Assembly: GCA_040235395.1 (NCBI GenBank)
Contig: JBECKS010000032.1
Span: 1 to 8,628, forward strand
Length of the DNA: 8,628 nt
Reading direction: 5' to 3'
DNA from: JBECKS01 sp040235395
GTDB lineage: Bacteria; Pseudomonadota; Gammaproteobacteria; Pseudomonadales; JBECKS01
Numbering within the stretch: the stretch's first letter is position 1; each line of letters begins with the position of its first letter. A program made the position numbers and the translations under genes. Under the pieces are notes generated by a model, which saw only the letters and a program-made list of their open reading frames with translations, did not search any database and had not been told where the DNA came from. This document shows positions 1 to 8,628 of the stretch, piece after piece.

Positions 1-3000
1 GCTTGCATGGCATCATTCCATGCCTTTTCCATTGCTGTTAAATCAAAGCTGCCTGAAAACAGCACAGAAACCTGTTCACAATACATGCCCGATGCATCAT
101 CAAGACGGCTGTGGAACAACATACCTTCCTGCATGGGTGACAGTGGATAGATGGCTTCGATGCCCGTATTTAATTCAGCATCGCTCGCTTGTTTATGGCT
201 TTCTATAAAGTCCTGACATATCTCATCCAGTTGTGTCTGTTGAATGGAAAGATAAGGTAAATCACTTGGCGTAAAACCAAAATGTTCTTCCTGTGCACAC
301 CAGCTTACGATGGCCTGAAGATGTTTCAGCATCGAACTTTCTAAAGCATCGATTTTTTCTTCACCAAGATAACTTGCATTAAAGTTAATATTGAAAACAA
401 ACTTTCCTTCACGATAGACACTATTAAGCGTTAAGTGATGCGTAGGTGCGTTGTGTTCACTGTTATCCTGAATATCGCTGGCATTTAAATTGAGGTAGTC
501 AATATCAGGATTTAATATTTCGCCCTCATCAGCTTCCTGCATTTGTCCGAGATAATTGAAACTGATGTCAAGTTTAGGCATCTGTTTTATCTGTTCCTGG
601 AATTTCTTATCGCGGCTCAGATATTTTAATAGAAAAAATGTTGCACCATTTTCAGGAATAGCACGCAAACTGCTTTTAATCTGTTTTATCAACACATCAT
701 ATTGCGCAGCATTCACCGCTTCATCTGACAGCGGCAGATAGGCTGGATACATGCTGGTAAACCAGCCCATGGTACTTGAAAGCTCTACCTGTTTTGCCAA
801 CTCACCTGTCAGGCAATCGCGTCCGTGCCCTTCAAGTTCAATACAAAGTTGTTCACAGAGATTGTTTTCTTTTAAGGAAAGCGCAAAGGCGAGTAATAAA
901 AGTTCCTGCGTTTCTGTTCGATAGGCGCGATTACTGTCTACCAGCAAGGAAGCGCTTGCATCTGAATCCAGTTCAAAACGTTTCTGTTCAAGTTTAAATT
1001 CATCTGAATTTTCTGCATTTTTGCTTAAGGCTATGTTTTTAATTTCCGGTAATGTTTCGCGCCAGTATTCGCTGTCTAAAGCCAAGGCATCGGAGTTAAC
1101 ATATTCCTCGAGTACTTTGCTGTAATACTGGAAGGAAGTGCCTTTTCGACCCAGATCAATTGCCTGATTGTTAAATTGCTGACTGAAGGCAAGGTTCAAA
1201 TCATCGAGCAGAATGCGCCAGGAAACACCATCGATAATCAAATGATGGGCAACAATTAATAAACGTTGTTCCTGAGTGCCTAAATGATAAAGCACCACTT
1301 TAAACAGCGGGCCATCAGAAAGTGACAGTTGGCGCTGAACTTCCTGACTATGTAACAACATTGCCTGATAGGCATCTTCTGTTTTTGAAAGATTCTGTTC
1401 ACTCAGGATATCAACCAGATAAGAAAGGCTACGGTTACTGTTATCGTGTTTCTGTATCCATTCTTTTTTCTGGAAATTGAAACGCAAACGAAGCACATCA
1501 TGTCTGCGGAGAAGCGCAGAGATAACCGGGGTAATGCTCTGTACTGTTAAGTGTTCATTTACCTTGAAAAGCAAGGACTGGTTAAAATGATGTTTATCCT
1601 TGAAATCCTGTTCAAAAAACCAACGTTGAATTGGACTTAAAGCCACTTCGCCAACAACCAAGCCTTGTTCCGCAACCACATGACTGAAACTCTCACCTAA
1701 TTCATCTGCCAGTTCAGCAATGCTGGGATGCTCAAAAAGTAGCCTAGGTGTCATCTCCAGACCTAAACGTTTTGCGCGGCTAACAATCTGTATGCTGATG
1801 ATGGAATCACCACCCAGTTCAAAGAAATTATCAAACACGCCCACAGAAGATATTTTCAGAACGTCAGACCAAACATTTGCCAGGGTTTTTTCTGTATCTG
1901 TTCTTGGTGCTACATAATTTTCCCTGAATAATTCTTCAATCTTCGGTTTAGGTAACCGCGCCTTATCCAGTTTTCCATTGGCTGTTAAGGGAATGGCTTT
2001 TACTTCAATGTAGAAACTGGGAATCATATGTGCAGGCAAGCTTTCTGTTAAAGCCTGTTTGATATCTGCCAGTTCAGTGTCATGTTTTTTATCAAGCACA
2101 TAATAAGCAGTGAGATATTTTTTCCCTGATTCCATTTCCGTAGCAATCACCACGGCATTATCAACACCTTCGATAGAATTCAGTTTCTTGGAAATTTCAC
2201 CGGGTTCAATCCGGTAACCACGAATCTTGATCTGGTCATCCATACGACCAATCACTTCCACATTTCCATCAGGTAAGCGCCTTGCTAAATCGCCTGTGCG
2301 ATAAAGTCGCGCATTTTCCTTTTTGGAAAAAGGATCCTTAACAAAAACTTTTTGTGTCATCTCTTCCTTGCGCCAGTAACCCAGACCAACACCATCACCG
2401 CCAGCAACCAGTTCACCAACCACGCCTACAGGCACTTCCTGGCCACGTGCATCCAGAATATAAATGGTGGTATTTGAAATGGGTTTGCCTACCGGTACAT
2501 TCCTTGCGCTTTCAGGCAGATTCAGTATGTCGAAGGATGCTGTGAAAACCGTGTTCTCCGTTGGACCATAGCCATTCATTAAATGTATGGCAGGGTTGTG
2601 TTTAATGACACGAAGTGCTGCTGCAGGTGGAACGGGTTCCCCACCCACAAGCAAGGTTCTCATCTTGCTGAAGATTTCTGGATTATCACGACTGTATGCC
2701 TGAAAGAGTAGTGCTGTCATGAACATGTTGGTGACCGATTCAGCTTGCAGTTTCTGTGCAAAAAGATCTTCAGAAAGAATGCATTCACGATCAAAACCAA
2801 TCATGCATGCACCGTTCAACAACGCGCCCCAGATTTCATAAACCGAGGCGTCAAAACAAACATTACTGATATGACCAATGCGATCCTTGGGGCCAATGGA
2901 TGTGTACCAGGTATTGATAACCAGGCGAGTTACTGCGCGATGATGAATACACACGCCTTTTGGTTGCCCCGTTGAACCCGAGGTGTACATGATATAAAGC

Positions 3001-6000
3001 AGATCATCTGCTGAAACCGATTCATAGAACTGCGGATCGGTTTTTGAAAAATGTTGCCACGAAGCTTTCTGGTCAAAATGACATACACGTGCATTTAATG
3101 TTTGAAGCGCATCTGACTTTGCCAAAGCTTCTTTTAACAGCTTGTCATACTGGCTAAGGGAAATAATGTAAGAAGGTTCTGCATCCTCAAGCATGTACTG
3201 GACACGTTCATCGGGATAGGCCGGATCAATAGGCACATAGACAGCGCCCACTTTTACAACCGATAAAAGTGAAACCAGAAATTCCAGGGAGCGATCCATG
3301 AAAAGAATAACGCGTTGACCTTTTTCAATACCTTTTTCGTTCAAGAGTTGCGCCAGCTGATTGGATTGTTCATCCAGTTGTGCGTAACTCAAACTTTGGT
3401 CATCAAACTTTAGTGCAATGTTGTCTGGATATTGCGCAGCTTTCTTAACGAACAGTGCCGCCAGGTTTGCATCTTCCGGATAACTGGTGCCGCTTCTGTT
3501 CCATTCTTTCAGTGCTTCCTTTTCTACTTCACTAATGTAAGGAATATCAAAAACATTGCGATCAAGATAATCACCAAAGTGCATTAACAATTGCTGCATA
3601 TGAGCAAGCAAACGTTCGATAGTATTTTTGCGATAACGTTGCTGATCAAAAAGCACGCGCAATTTGATGTTCTCACCTGGCTCAACACTAATTGCCAGTG
3701 GGTAGTTGGTTTTCTCGAAACTATGGAAATCTCCAATGCCTAAGCGTGTATCCTGCTGTTTCAAGCGTTCACTCACGGGAAAATTCTCAAATACAAAAAT
3801 ACTGTTGAAGAGGGGAACTTCTGCTTCAAGACCCAGGAGTTTCTGTATGCTGGATAAGGCACTGTGTTGATGTTGATTGATAAGTTGCTGCTTCTCCTGA
3901 AGTTGCACAAAACAATCTCGTAAACTCATGTTGTCGGAAAAGTTCATACGCATGGGCAAGGTGTTGATAAACATACCCACGATGTTTTCGACATCAGGGA
4001 ACTCAGCCGCCCTGCCCGACACCGTTACCCCAAACACTACATCGTCGTCGCCACTGTAATGACTTAAAAGAATAGCCCATGCCGCTTGCATGACACTATT
4101 CAAGGTAAGCTGATGGTTCTTGGCAAATTGCCTTAACTCTTCGCTGTGCTCGAAACCCAGTTCCTGATAAACAAAATTCTCTTCAGCACGCGTGCTTTCT
4201 TCAATAGGCTGCGCCAATGGTTCGAGTGCAATTTCATTAACATCATCAAAACCCGCAAGCTCTGTTTTCCAGAAGATTTCATCAAAGTCCTGATGCTGAT
4301 GCCATGCAACATATTCTTCGAAACTGTTTAAGCTTTGTTGTCGACTTAATTCCTTGGCAGTCTTTCCTTCAAGTAAGTAAAGATAATTTTCAAATAACTT
4401 ATTGAGCACCAAGGGCACAGACCAACCATCAAGCAGAATATGATGGTGAGTCCATACCATCCAGTGCGTATCACGATTCATCTTCAAGAGACTTACCCGC
4501 ATTAAGGGTGGTCTTGATAAATCAAATCCTTCATCACGATCCTGTTCGAGGAAATCAAGCAAGTGTTTCTTGTGGTGCTCGCGATTATCAGCGTTTTCCA
4601 GAGACGACAGGTCTTTTTCCAGTAAATGGAAAGGCAGCTCCTTGAACACCAGCTGTACGGGATCCACCAGTTGCCAGGTGAACGCACTTCTCAAATTCGC
4701 ATAGCTACTGATGACCTGCTTCCACGCTGCTTCTAATGCAGTGGTATTTACCTCACCCTTAAGCTCAACACAGAATTGTTCGAGATAACTATGCTCCTGA
4801 TGTTTGCTAGAAAAAATGTTGTGGAAAAGCATGCCTGACTGCGTTGGCAAAAGACTGTGCAGGGTTTCAATTTCCAGCGCCGGTGCACCATCATTGATTG
4901 ATTCCTCACCATAGTATTGTGCTTCAATCAAATCGATATCTGGCTGTTTCAGCTTAGCTGCTATCAAATCAGAAGGACTTAAATAACTATGTAGCTGTTC
5001 ACAACAATGCTCAATGAGTTCAAGTAAATCATGCTTGAAGTTTTGCAAATACTGATCAATTTGTGTCTCAGAAAATTTTTCAGCATCGTAGAGGAAATCA
5101 CACTGCAAACTATTGCCGCTCACGAAGGCCACAACATCCAACGCATGTGCTCGCTTGAGTGCTGCAGCCTGATCAAGGGATTCAGCACCTGCAAGCAAAC
5201 GTAAATCTGTATCCACACTGAAACTGTCGGCGCTTAGCTCATCACCAAATTGTCCGAGGTAATTAAAACTGATGTCAGCTTTATGGGCTTTAAGTCGGGA
5301 GCTAACATGCTTCTCATGGCTGAAATATAAAAGACCAAAACCCGCACCTTTATTCGGAATACTTCGTAACTGTTCTTTCACAGACTGAAGGTTTTCGCCC
5401 CAATCACGACTTTGTGCTTTCTGGCTTAAGAGAACCGGATACATCTGAGTGAACCAGCCAAGGGTTCTTGAAACATCGGGGTGATCCAGCTGTTGCGACC
5501 AGCTTTCACTTAATTCACGTCCATGGCCTTCCATAGTGACCAGTAATTTCTTTTCTTTTACATCCACAACCAAGGCATTCAGAAGTGCGCACAACAAGAC
5601 ATCATTAGCGTCAGAACGATAACTTCGATTCACCTGTTTCAGGAGCTTTTCAGTTTGTGAAATCGTTAGCGAGAAACTTTTGCGTTTCTGTTTTTCATAA
5701 ATGGATGGCGTTTGATGCAGCTTCTCACCCAAAGGATTCTTATGTTTCTGGAAAAATTCAAGTTGCTCTAACCAGTACTGCTGGTCAGCGATAGCTACTT
5801 CTGAAGAAGCCAGGGTTTTTAATCCATTAATCCATTGCTTGTAGGAGTTGGTTTTTTCAGGCAGAACTTCCGACAGTTTTTGCCTGAGGCTTTCATTAGT
5901 AGAAACAATGTGTTCCTGCTGATGATAGCTGCTCAACAAGCTATTTAAATCATCAAGAAGAACACGCCACGAAATCCCATCAATCACAAGGTGGTGCGCA

Positions 6001-8628
6001 ACAATATAAAGGCTCTGTTTTATTTCACCCGCCTGCAAACCATTCATTAATCTGAAATGCACAACTCGACCTGCACTGATGTCGAGACTGTTTTGCGCTG
6101 CAATCAGGTTTGAGAAAAGACTTAGGGGATGATTATTTTCAACTTTATGTTGAATTTCACCGATACTACTAAGTGATGCAATGTATTGTTCGCTCGTGTT
6201 CAATTCACTGTGCTGCTGGCTCCAACGTGAGTTTTCCTGATTGAATTGAAGATTGAGTGCATCGTGCTTATCCAGGAAGATGCGAATCAGGATGTGAAGC
6301 AGTTCTTCGTTGATACCCTGTTCAAGATGAAGCAAAAGCGACTGGTTAAAATGATTGGCAGAAACTGCTTCTTGCTCCTCATAACTTTGTGCGAAGAACC
6401 ATTGCTGAACTGGTGCGCATTCAAATTCACCATAAACCACACCTTGATCAGCTGTCTGCATCTTGCGATTGCTGTTAGCCACTTGCGCAAGTTGTGCAAT
6501 GGTGGGGTATCGGAAAATCTGGCCAGGATTAAGAATAATATTCTTCTGGCGCGCTGCGCTGATAATCTGGATGCTCAGAATGGAATCGCCACCAAGATCG
6601 AAGAAATTATCCCTGACACTGATGCTATCTAGCCCCAACACTGTCTGCCAGATTTCCTGCAGTATCTTTTCATTTTCAGATTCTGCTGAAATGAATTCAT
6701 TACTTTGGGAAAGAGAAAAATCCACTTTTGGAAGCAGCTTACGATTGATCTTGCCATTATTAAGTAGGGGCATCTCATCAAGGAAAACAATAAGATGTGG
6801 CACCATGTACTCTGGTAAGTGTGCTGCAAGATGCTGTTTAAAAATTTTCTGCAGCTCATCTTTTTTCTGCCGGTACTGTGTGCGCGTAGTTTCATCAAGT
6901 GAAACATAGGCAAGTATTTTTTTGCTGTTACCCATCTCACTGGCGGTGACGACACAAAGATCAACACCCGACATTTCGTGCAAACGAGTTTCAATTTCGC
7001 CAAGCTCAATTCGATAACCGCGAATCTTGACCTGATGGTCAATCCTTCCCAGGTATTCAATCACGCCATCATTGCGCTGTTTTACTAAGTCACCTGTTCG
7101 ATACAGCCTTTGCTTACCAAGCTGAGGAAGTTCTTTTTCAATAAAAGTGCTCTTGCTCAGCTCTTCCCTGTTTAAATAACCTCTCGCAAGTTGAACGCCA
7201 CCGATATGCAATTCACCTGGCACACCAAAGGGAACCAGACTGCCTTTATCATCGAGCACATAAAGTTGGGTGTTAGTAACAGGTCGACCTATGGGAACCG
7301 ATGCATAAGCATCGGAGGATTTGGAACAATGCCAGTAACTAACGTCAATGGCTGCTTCTGTAGGTCCGTAAAGATTATGTAATTCAGCCTGGGGAAATAA
7401 TTGATAAAAACGATTCACCGCTTCGCGACTTAAAGCTTCACCACTACAGAAAACTTTTTTTAATGAAGCAATATTGCTGTCTGCACCGTAGTCGAGCCAG
7501 GATAGCAACATGGAAGGTACGAAGTGGCAATGACTGATTTGCGCGTGTTTGATAATGTCACTGAGATAAGCAGGGTCTTTATGGCCATCGGGTTTTGCTA
7601 ATACAAGACAAGCACCCTGACTCAAAGGCCAAATGAATTCCCAGACAGACACATCAAAACTGTAGGTGGTTTTTTGTAACACCTTATCACCAACTTCAAG
7701 TTGGTATTCCGACTGCATCCACTGAATACGATTCAATATCCCCTGATGAGTTACCATCACGCCTTTGGGCATACCCGTTGAGCCGGAGGTATAAATAATA
7801 TTAAAGAGGTCTTCGCCCTTTGAAAAATTATTCGCGCGTTTCTGTTCGTTTTGTAATTGTGCAGAAGAAAGCTCGCTTAGGTTAATAACTCCTTTCAAGC
7901 GCTTGAATCGTTTTGCTGTATCAGACTGGCAAAGAATAAACTGGGCACCGCTATCCTGAATCATGAATTCCAGACGATCCTGTGGTAATTCCGGATCCAG
8001 AGGAAGATAAGGGCTTCCCGTCTTGAGGACAGCAAGCAAGGCAATCACCATATCGGCGCTGCGCTCGAGACAAAGTGCAACAGGCTTTTTGGCAATCAAA
8101 CCTTGTGCTTGAAAATAAACGGCAAGTTGATTGCTTGCCTGATGTAACTCCTCATAAGTGAGGGAAATATCTTTTCCTTTTTCAGTAAATTGCAAAGCAG
8201 TTTGCGTTTTATGTTGCTCACAAGACTCATCCAGAAAGTGTGCTACCGTTGAGTAGTCTGGGTATTGAACCTCTTCGCCCTGGGAAAAGGATAAAATCAT
8301 TTGCGCCTCATCTTCATTAAGAAAGCTCACTTCCTCAATCAAGGCATCAGGATTTGCCAGGAGTATTTCTGCTAACTGTTGATAATGCTGTGCAAGCTGC
8401 TCAATCGTTTCCCTTTTGAAACGATTGCTGTTAAAAAAGAAACGCAAGGTATTTAAAGCCGTCGCATCACTTGTATTCAATGTTAAGGAAAAAGTTTCTG
8501 CAAATTCTCTGGCATCTTTTTCCCGCTCTGGCACAACATCATCGAAAGCAACGTCCAAGGTGCCATTGCCAGCAATATCAAGGCTTTCCATCTCCTTTAG
8601 AATACTGTCAAGAATCACTTTACCGTGC
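1..8628 (-). CDS. Multimodular non-ribosomal peptide synthetase, internal fragment (C)-A-T-E-C-A-T-E-(C)
   Basis: A continuous minus-strand frame of 2,875 complete codons (8627 down to 3) fills the window. I checked every in-frame triplet and found no stop. Both ends of the gene lie outside. The protein assembles a peptide on carrier-bound thioesters without ribosomes. Seen directly are two A domains with TSGSTG, YGPTE, YRTGDL and NGK motifs, two carrier motifs (LGGDS), two E domains (HHxxxDG, EGHGR, GWFTxMYP, FNYLG), one full C domain (HHHILLDG), the tail of an upstream C domain and the start of a downstream one. Predicted units added are D-Ser and then D-Val or D-Ile. The N-terminal C domain lacks roughly 340 residues, so the true start is at least about 1 kb beyond 8628. 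No thioesterase or terminal domain is present, so the chain continues beyond this point. The class assignment is certain; the peptide identity is not known. Confidence 0.98.
3..158 (-). other. Condensation domain C3, N-terminal start only (DCL type)
   Basis: Residues about 2824-2875. AIYPLSPMQEGMLFHS (2825-2840) is the classic opening of a C domain that accepts a D-configured donor. LDLT-like FDLTAMEKAWNDAM then reaches the window edge. The catalytic HHxxxDG lies outside. Its presence shows that at least one more module is fused in the same polypeptide downstream, and that the E2-processed residue is passed on rather than released here. Confidence 0.9.
273..1646 (-). other. Epimerization domain E2
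   Basis: Residues about 2328-2785. Motifs in order: SPIQRWFFEQ (2331-2340) with HHFNQSLLF just after, the active site HHLIIDGVSWR (2461-2471; His2462, Asp2466), LEGHGRD (2598-2604), MGWFTSMYPAYL (from 2620) and FNYLGQM (2690-2696). The motif set is complete, so the domain should be active and make a D-residue from the amino acid loaded by A2. It is more compact than E1. It shares short near-identical DNA with E1, for example around the FNYLG codons, which points to a common origin. A C domain follows, so this is an internal E rather than the end of the synthetase. Confidence 0.95.
543..569. repeat. Short near-identical DNA shared by E1 and E2 (copy in E2)
   Basis: These 27 bases match 5250-5276 with only two substitutions, in the same reading frame. 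They encode DISFNYLGQ, the closing motif of the epimerization domain. It is a conserved coding segment of paralogous domains and not a mobile repeat. Confidence 0.8.
1692..1916 (-). other. Peptidyl carrier protein (thiolation) domain T2
   Basis: Residues about 2238-2312. YVAPRTDTEKTLANVW leads into DNFFELGGDSIISIQI, with the phosphopantetheine serine at residue 2275 (codon 1803-1805). LLFEHPSIAELADEL closes the domain. As in T1, the GGDS form matches a carrier that precedes an E domain. It holds the residue activated by A2 and then the elongated chain while E2 acts on it. Confidence 0.95.
1953..3485 (-). other. Adenylation domain A2, predicted Val/Ile-type (branched aliphatic)
   Basis: Residues about 1715-2225. 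Motifs: LSYAQL, YTSGSTGQPKG (1881-1891), FDASVYEIWGALLNGA (from 1925), NGYGPTE (2018-2024), YRTGDL (2109-2114), GRMDDQIKIRGYRIEPGEI (2127-2145) and ANGKLD with Lys2219. GrsA-aligned pocket residues are D1926, A1927, Y1930, F1969, L1993, G1995, G2019, V2027, F2028 and K2219, giving DAYFLGGVFK. This is near known valine (DAFWIGGTFK-like) and isoleucine (DAFFLGVTFK-like) codes but equals neither from memory, so the call is a branched aliphatic residue, Val more likely than Ile. The surrounding FDAxxxEIWGALLNGA and LLVGGEPV context is that of aliphatic-type A domains and clearly differs from A1. It loads T2. Confidence 0.85.
3552..4862 (-). other. Condensation domain C2, DCL type
   Basis: Residues about 1256-1692. 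The start motif LLPTQSGMLFHN (around 1259-1270) resembles the SPMQEGMLFHS opening typical of C domains that follow an E domain (DCL type), with Met-to-Thr and Glu-to-Ser changes. The active site HHHILLDGWS (1394-1403) provides His1396, Asp1400 and Gly1401. VFGVTVSGR, NIVGMFINTLPMR and the closing RVLFDQQRYRKNTIERL (to about 1672) are the remaining core motifs. It should condense the D-ended peptide on T1 with the amino acid on T2, forming the D-Ser to Val/Ile bond. Its position directly after E1 supports the DCL assignment independently of the motif. Confidence 0.94.
5004..6425 (-). other. Epimerization domain E1
   Basis: Residues about 735-1208. It opens with APVQQWFFAQ (738-747), the E-type start motif, and NHFNQSLLL follows. 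The active-site motif is HHLVIDGISWR (878-888), with the catalytic-type second His at 879 and Asp at 883. Later E motifs are MEGHGREL (1032-1039), LGWFTQMYPV (from 1056) and FNYLG (1121-1125). These set it apart from an ordinary or dual C/E condensation domain. It converts the L-residue at the end of the T1-bound chain (predicted Ser) into an L/D mixture, from which the next C domain selects D. Compared with E2, E1 has about 10 extra residues before HHxxxDG and about 17 between HHxxxDG and EGHGR, the latter probably just after the LLDDLN helix. All motifs are intact. Confidence 0.95.
5250..5276. repeat. Short near-identical DNA shared by E1 and E2 (copy in E1)
   Basis: This is the partner of 543-569, with 25 of 27 bases identical, and encodes the FNYLG motif of E1. 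Such patches could allow recombination between modules. The similarity could also simply reflect strong protein conservation with shared codon preference. Confidence 0.8.
6468..6695 (-). other. Peptidyl carrier protein (thiolation) domain T1
   Basis: Residues about 645-720. The motif DNFFDLGGDSILSIQI carries the phosphopantetheine-attachment serine at residue 682 (codon 6582-6584). The upstream ENEKILQEIWQTVLGL helix and the downstream IFRYPTIAQLA segment complete a carrier fold of normal length. The GGDS form, with Asp before the Ser, is the version usually found on carriers that feed an epimerization domain, and E1 follows directly. It needs a phosphopantetheinyl transferase encoded elsewhere. 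Confidence 0.95.
6732..8276 (-). other. Adenylation domain A1, predicted serine-activating
   Basis: Residues about 118-632. Core motifs in order: LTYEEL (A1 motif), YTSGSTGMPKG at 279-289 (phosphate loop), FDVSVWEF from 324, NLYGPTE at 418-424, YRTGDL at 509-514, GRIDHQVKIRGYRIELGEIE at 527-546, and NNGKIN with the catalytic Lys at 626. Aligning to the GrsA pocket positions from memory gives D325, V326, W329, H368, F393, S395, L419, I427, D428 and K626, so the code is DVWHFSLIDK. That matches the known serine codes (DVWH[F/L]SL[V/I]DK). The HFVPSML and VFCSGEAL segments are also typical of serine-activating A domains such as that of EntF. The domain forms seryl-AMP from serine and ATP and loads it on T1. 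All core residues are present, so it should be active. Confidence 0.93.
8298..8627 (-). other. Condensation domain C0, C-terminal tail only
   Basis: Residues 1-110 match the end of an NRPS condensation domain. The stretch LRFFFNSNRFKRETIEQL near residues 56-73 resembles the closing strand and helix of C domains (F/Y-N-x-x-R-F-x-x-x-T-I-E-x-L), and it is followed by the usual short linker into the adenylation domain. The catalytic HHxxxDG motif would lie upstream, outside the window. It is therefore impossible to say whether this is a starter (lipid-accepting), LCL or DCL type. It should form the peptide bond that places the A1 amino acid in the chain. The boundary with A1 is approximate. Confidence 0.88.

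Noticed and set aside
20..2975. Several short plus-strand open frames of 60-76 codons across A2, T2 and E2
   Set aside because: All are antisense to conserved NRPS domains, have no family resemblance and no convincing start context.
4502..4687. Short minus-strand open frame within C2
   Set aside because: It is out of frame with the intact C2 domain and gives no recognisable protein.
273..6425. Possibility that E1 and E2 are dual condensation/epimerization domains
   Set aside because: Each has the E-specific opening (PxQxWFF), EGHGR, GWFTxMYP and FNYLG motifs, and each is followed by a separate C domain. Dual C/E domains would replace that C domain.
6246..6909. Two plus-strand open frames of 128 and 148 codons (6246-6632 and 6463-6909)
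   Set aside because: They lie antisense to T1, E1 and the end of A1, whose motifs are fully conserved in the minus-strand frame. Their translations show no recognisable domain and they overlap each other in different frames.
6629..7060. Minus-strand open frame of 143 codons in another frame
   Set aside because: It overlaps the A1 C-terminal region out of frame. The true frame carries GRIDHQVKIRGYR and NGK motifs, so this is a shadow.
1..8628. Frameshift or premature stop that would make the synthetase a pseudogene
   Set aside because: All in-frame triplets were read across the window without a stop, and the domain motifs remain in one frame from end to end.

Overview
The whole window is the interior of one very large gene on the minus strand. 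A single reading frame (codons occupying 3k..3k+2, read downward from 8627) has no stop codon across all 2,875 complete codons, and it runs off both edges. It encodes a multimodular non-ribosomal peptide synthetase (NRPS). There is no intergenic DNA, so no start codon, ribosome binding site, promoter or terminator of this gene can be seen. I found no RNA gene, CRISPR array or mobile element. Residue numbers below count from 8627 (residue 1) to 3 (residue 2875).

Domain order from N- to C-terminus (high to low coordinates): C-terminal tail of a condensation domain (C0, about 8298-8627); adenylation domain A1 (about 6732-8276); carrier protein T1 (about 6468-6695); epimerization domain E1 (about 5004-6425); condensation domain C2 (about 3552-4862); adenylation domain A2 (about 1953-3485); carrier T2 (about 1692-1916); epimerization domain E2 (about 273-1646); first part of condensation domain C3 (3-158). 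The window therefore holds two consecutive C-A-T-E elongation modules, the first lacking most of its C domain, and the entrance of a third module.

How the parts work together: A1 activates an amino acid as its aminoacyl-AMP and loads it on the phosphopantetheine arm of T1. C0 joins the upstream chain to it, and E1 then epimerizes the new residue. C2, which looks like a D-donor/L-acceptor (DCL) domain, passes that D-ended peptide to the residue loaded by A2 on T2. E2 epimerizes this second residue and C3, also DCL-like, hands the chain to a module outside the window. The A1 pocket residues read D-V-W-H-F-S-L-I-D-K, a serine code. The A2 pocket reads D-A-Y-F-L-G-G-V-F-K, most like branched aliphatic (Val/Ile) codes. 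The predicted fragment is ...D-Ser-D-(Val/Ile)... inside a longer peptide. The final product cannot be named from this window.

Host: the DNA is moderately AT-leaning by eye, and Leu and Arg codon use (CTG, CGT and CGC common) looks like a gammaproteobacterium, but this is a weak inference. Separate E domains paired with DCL domains occur in many bacteria.
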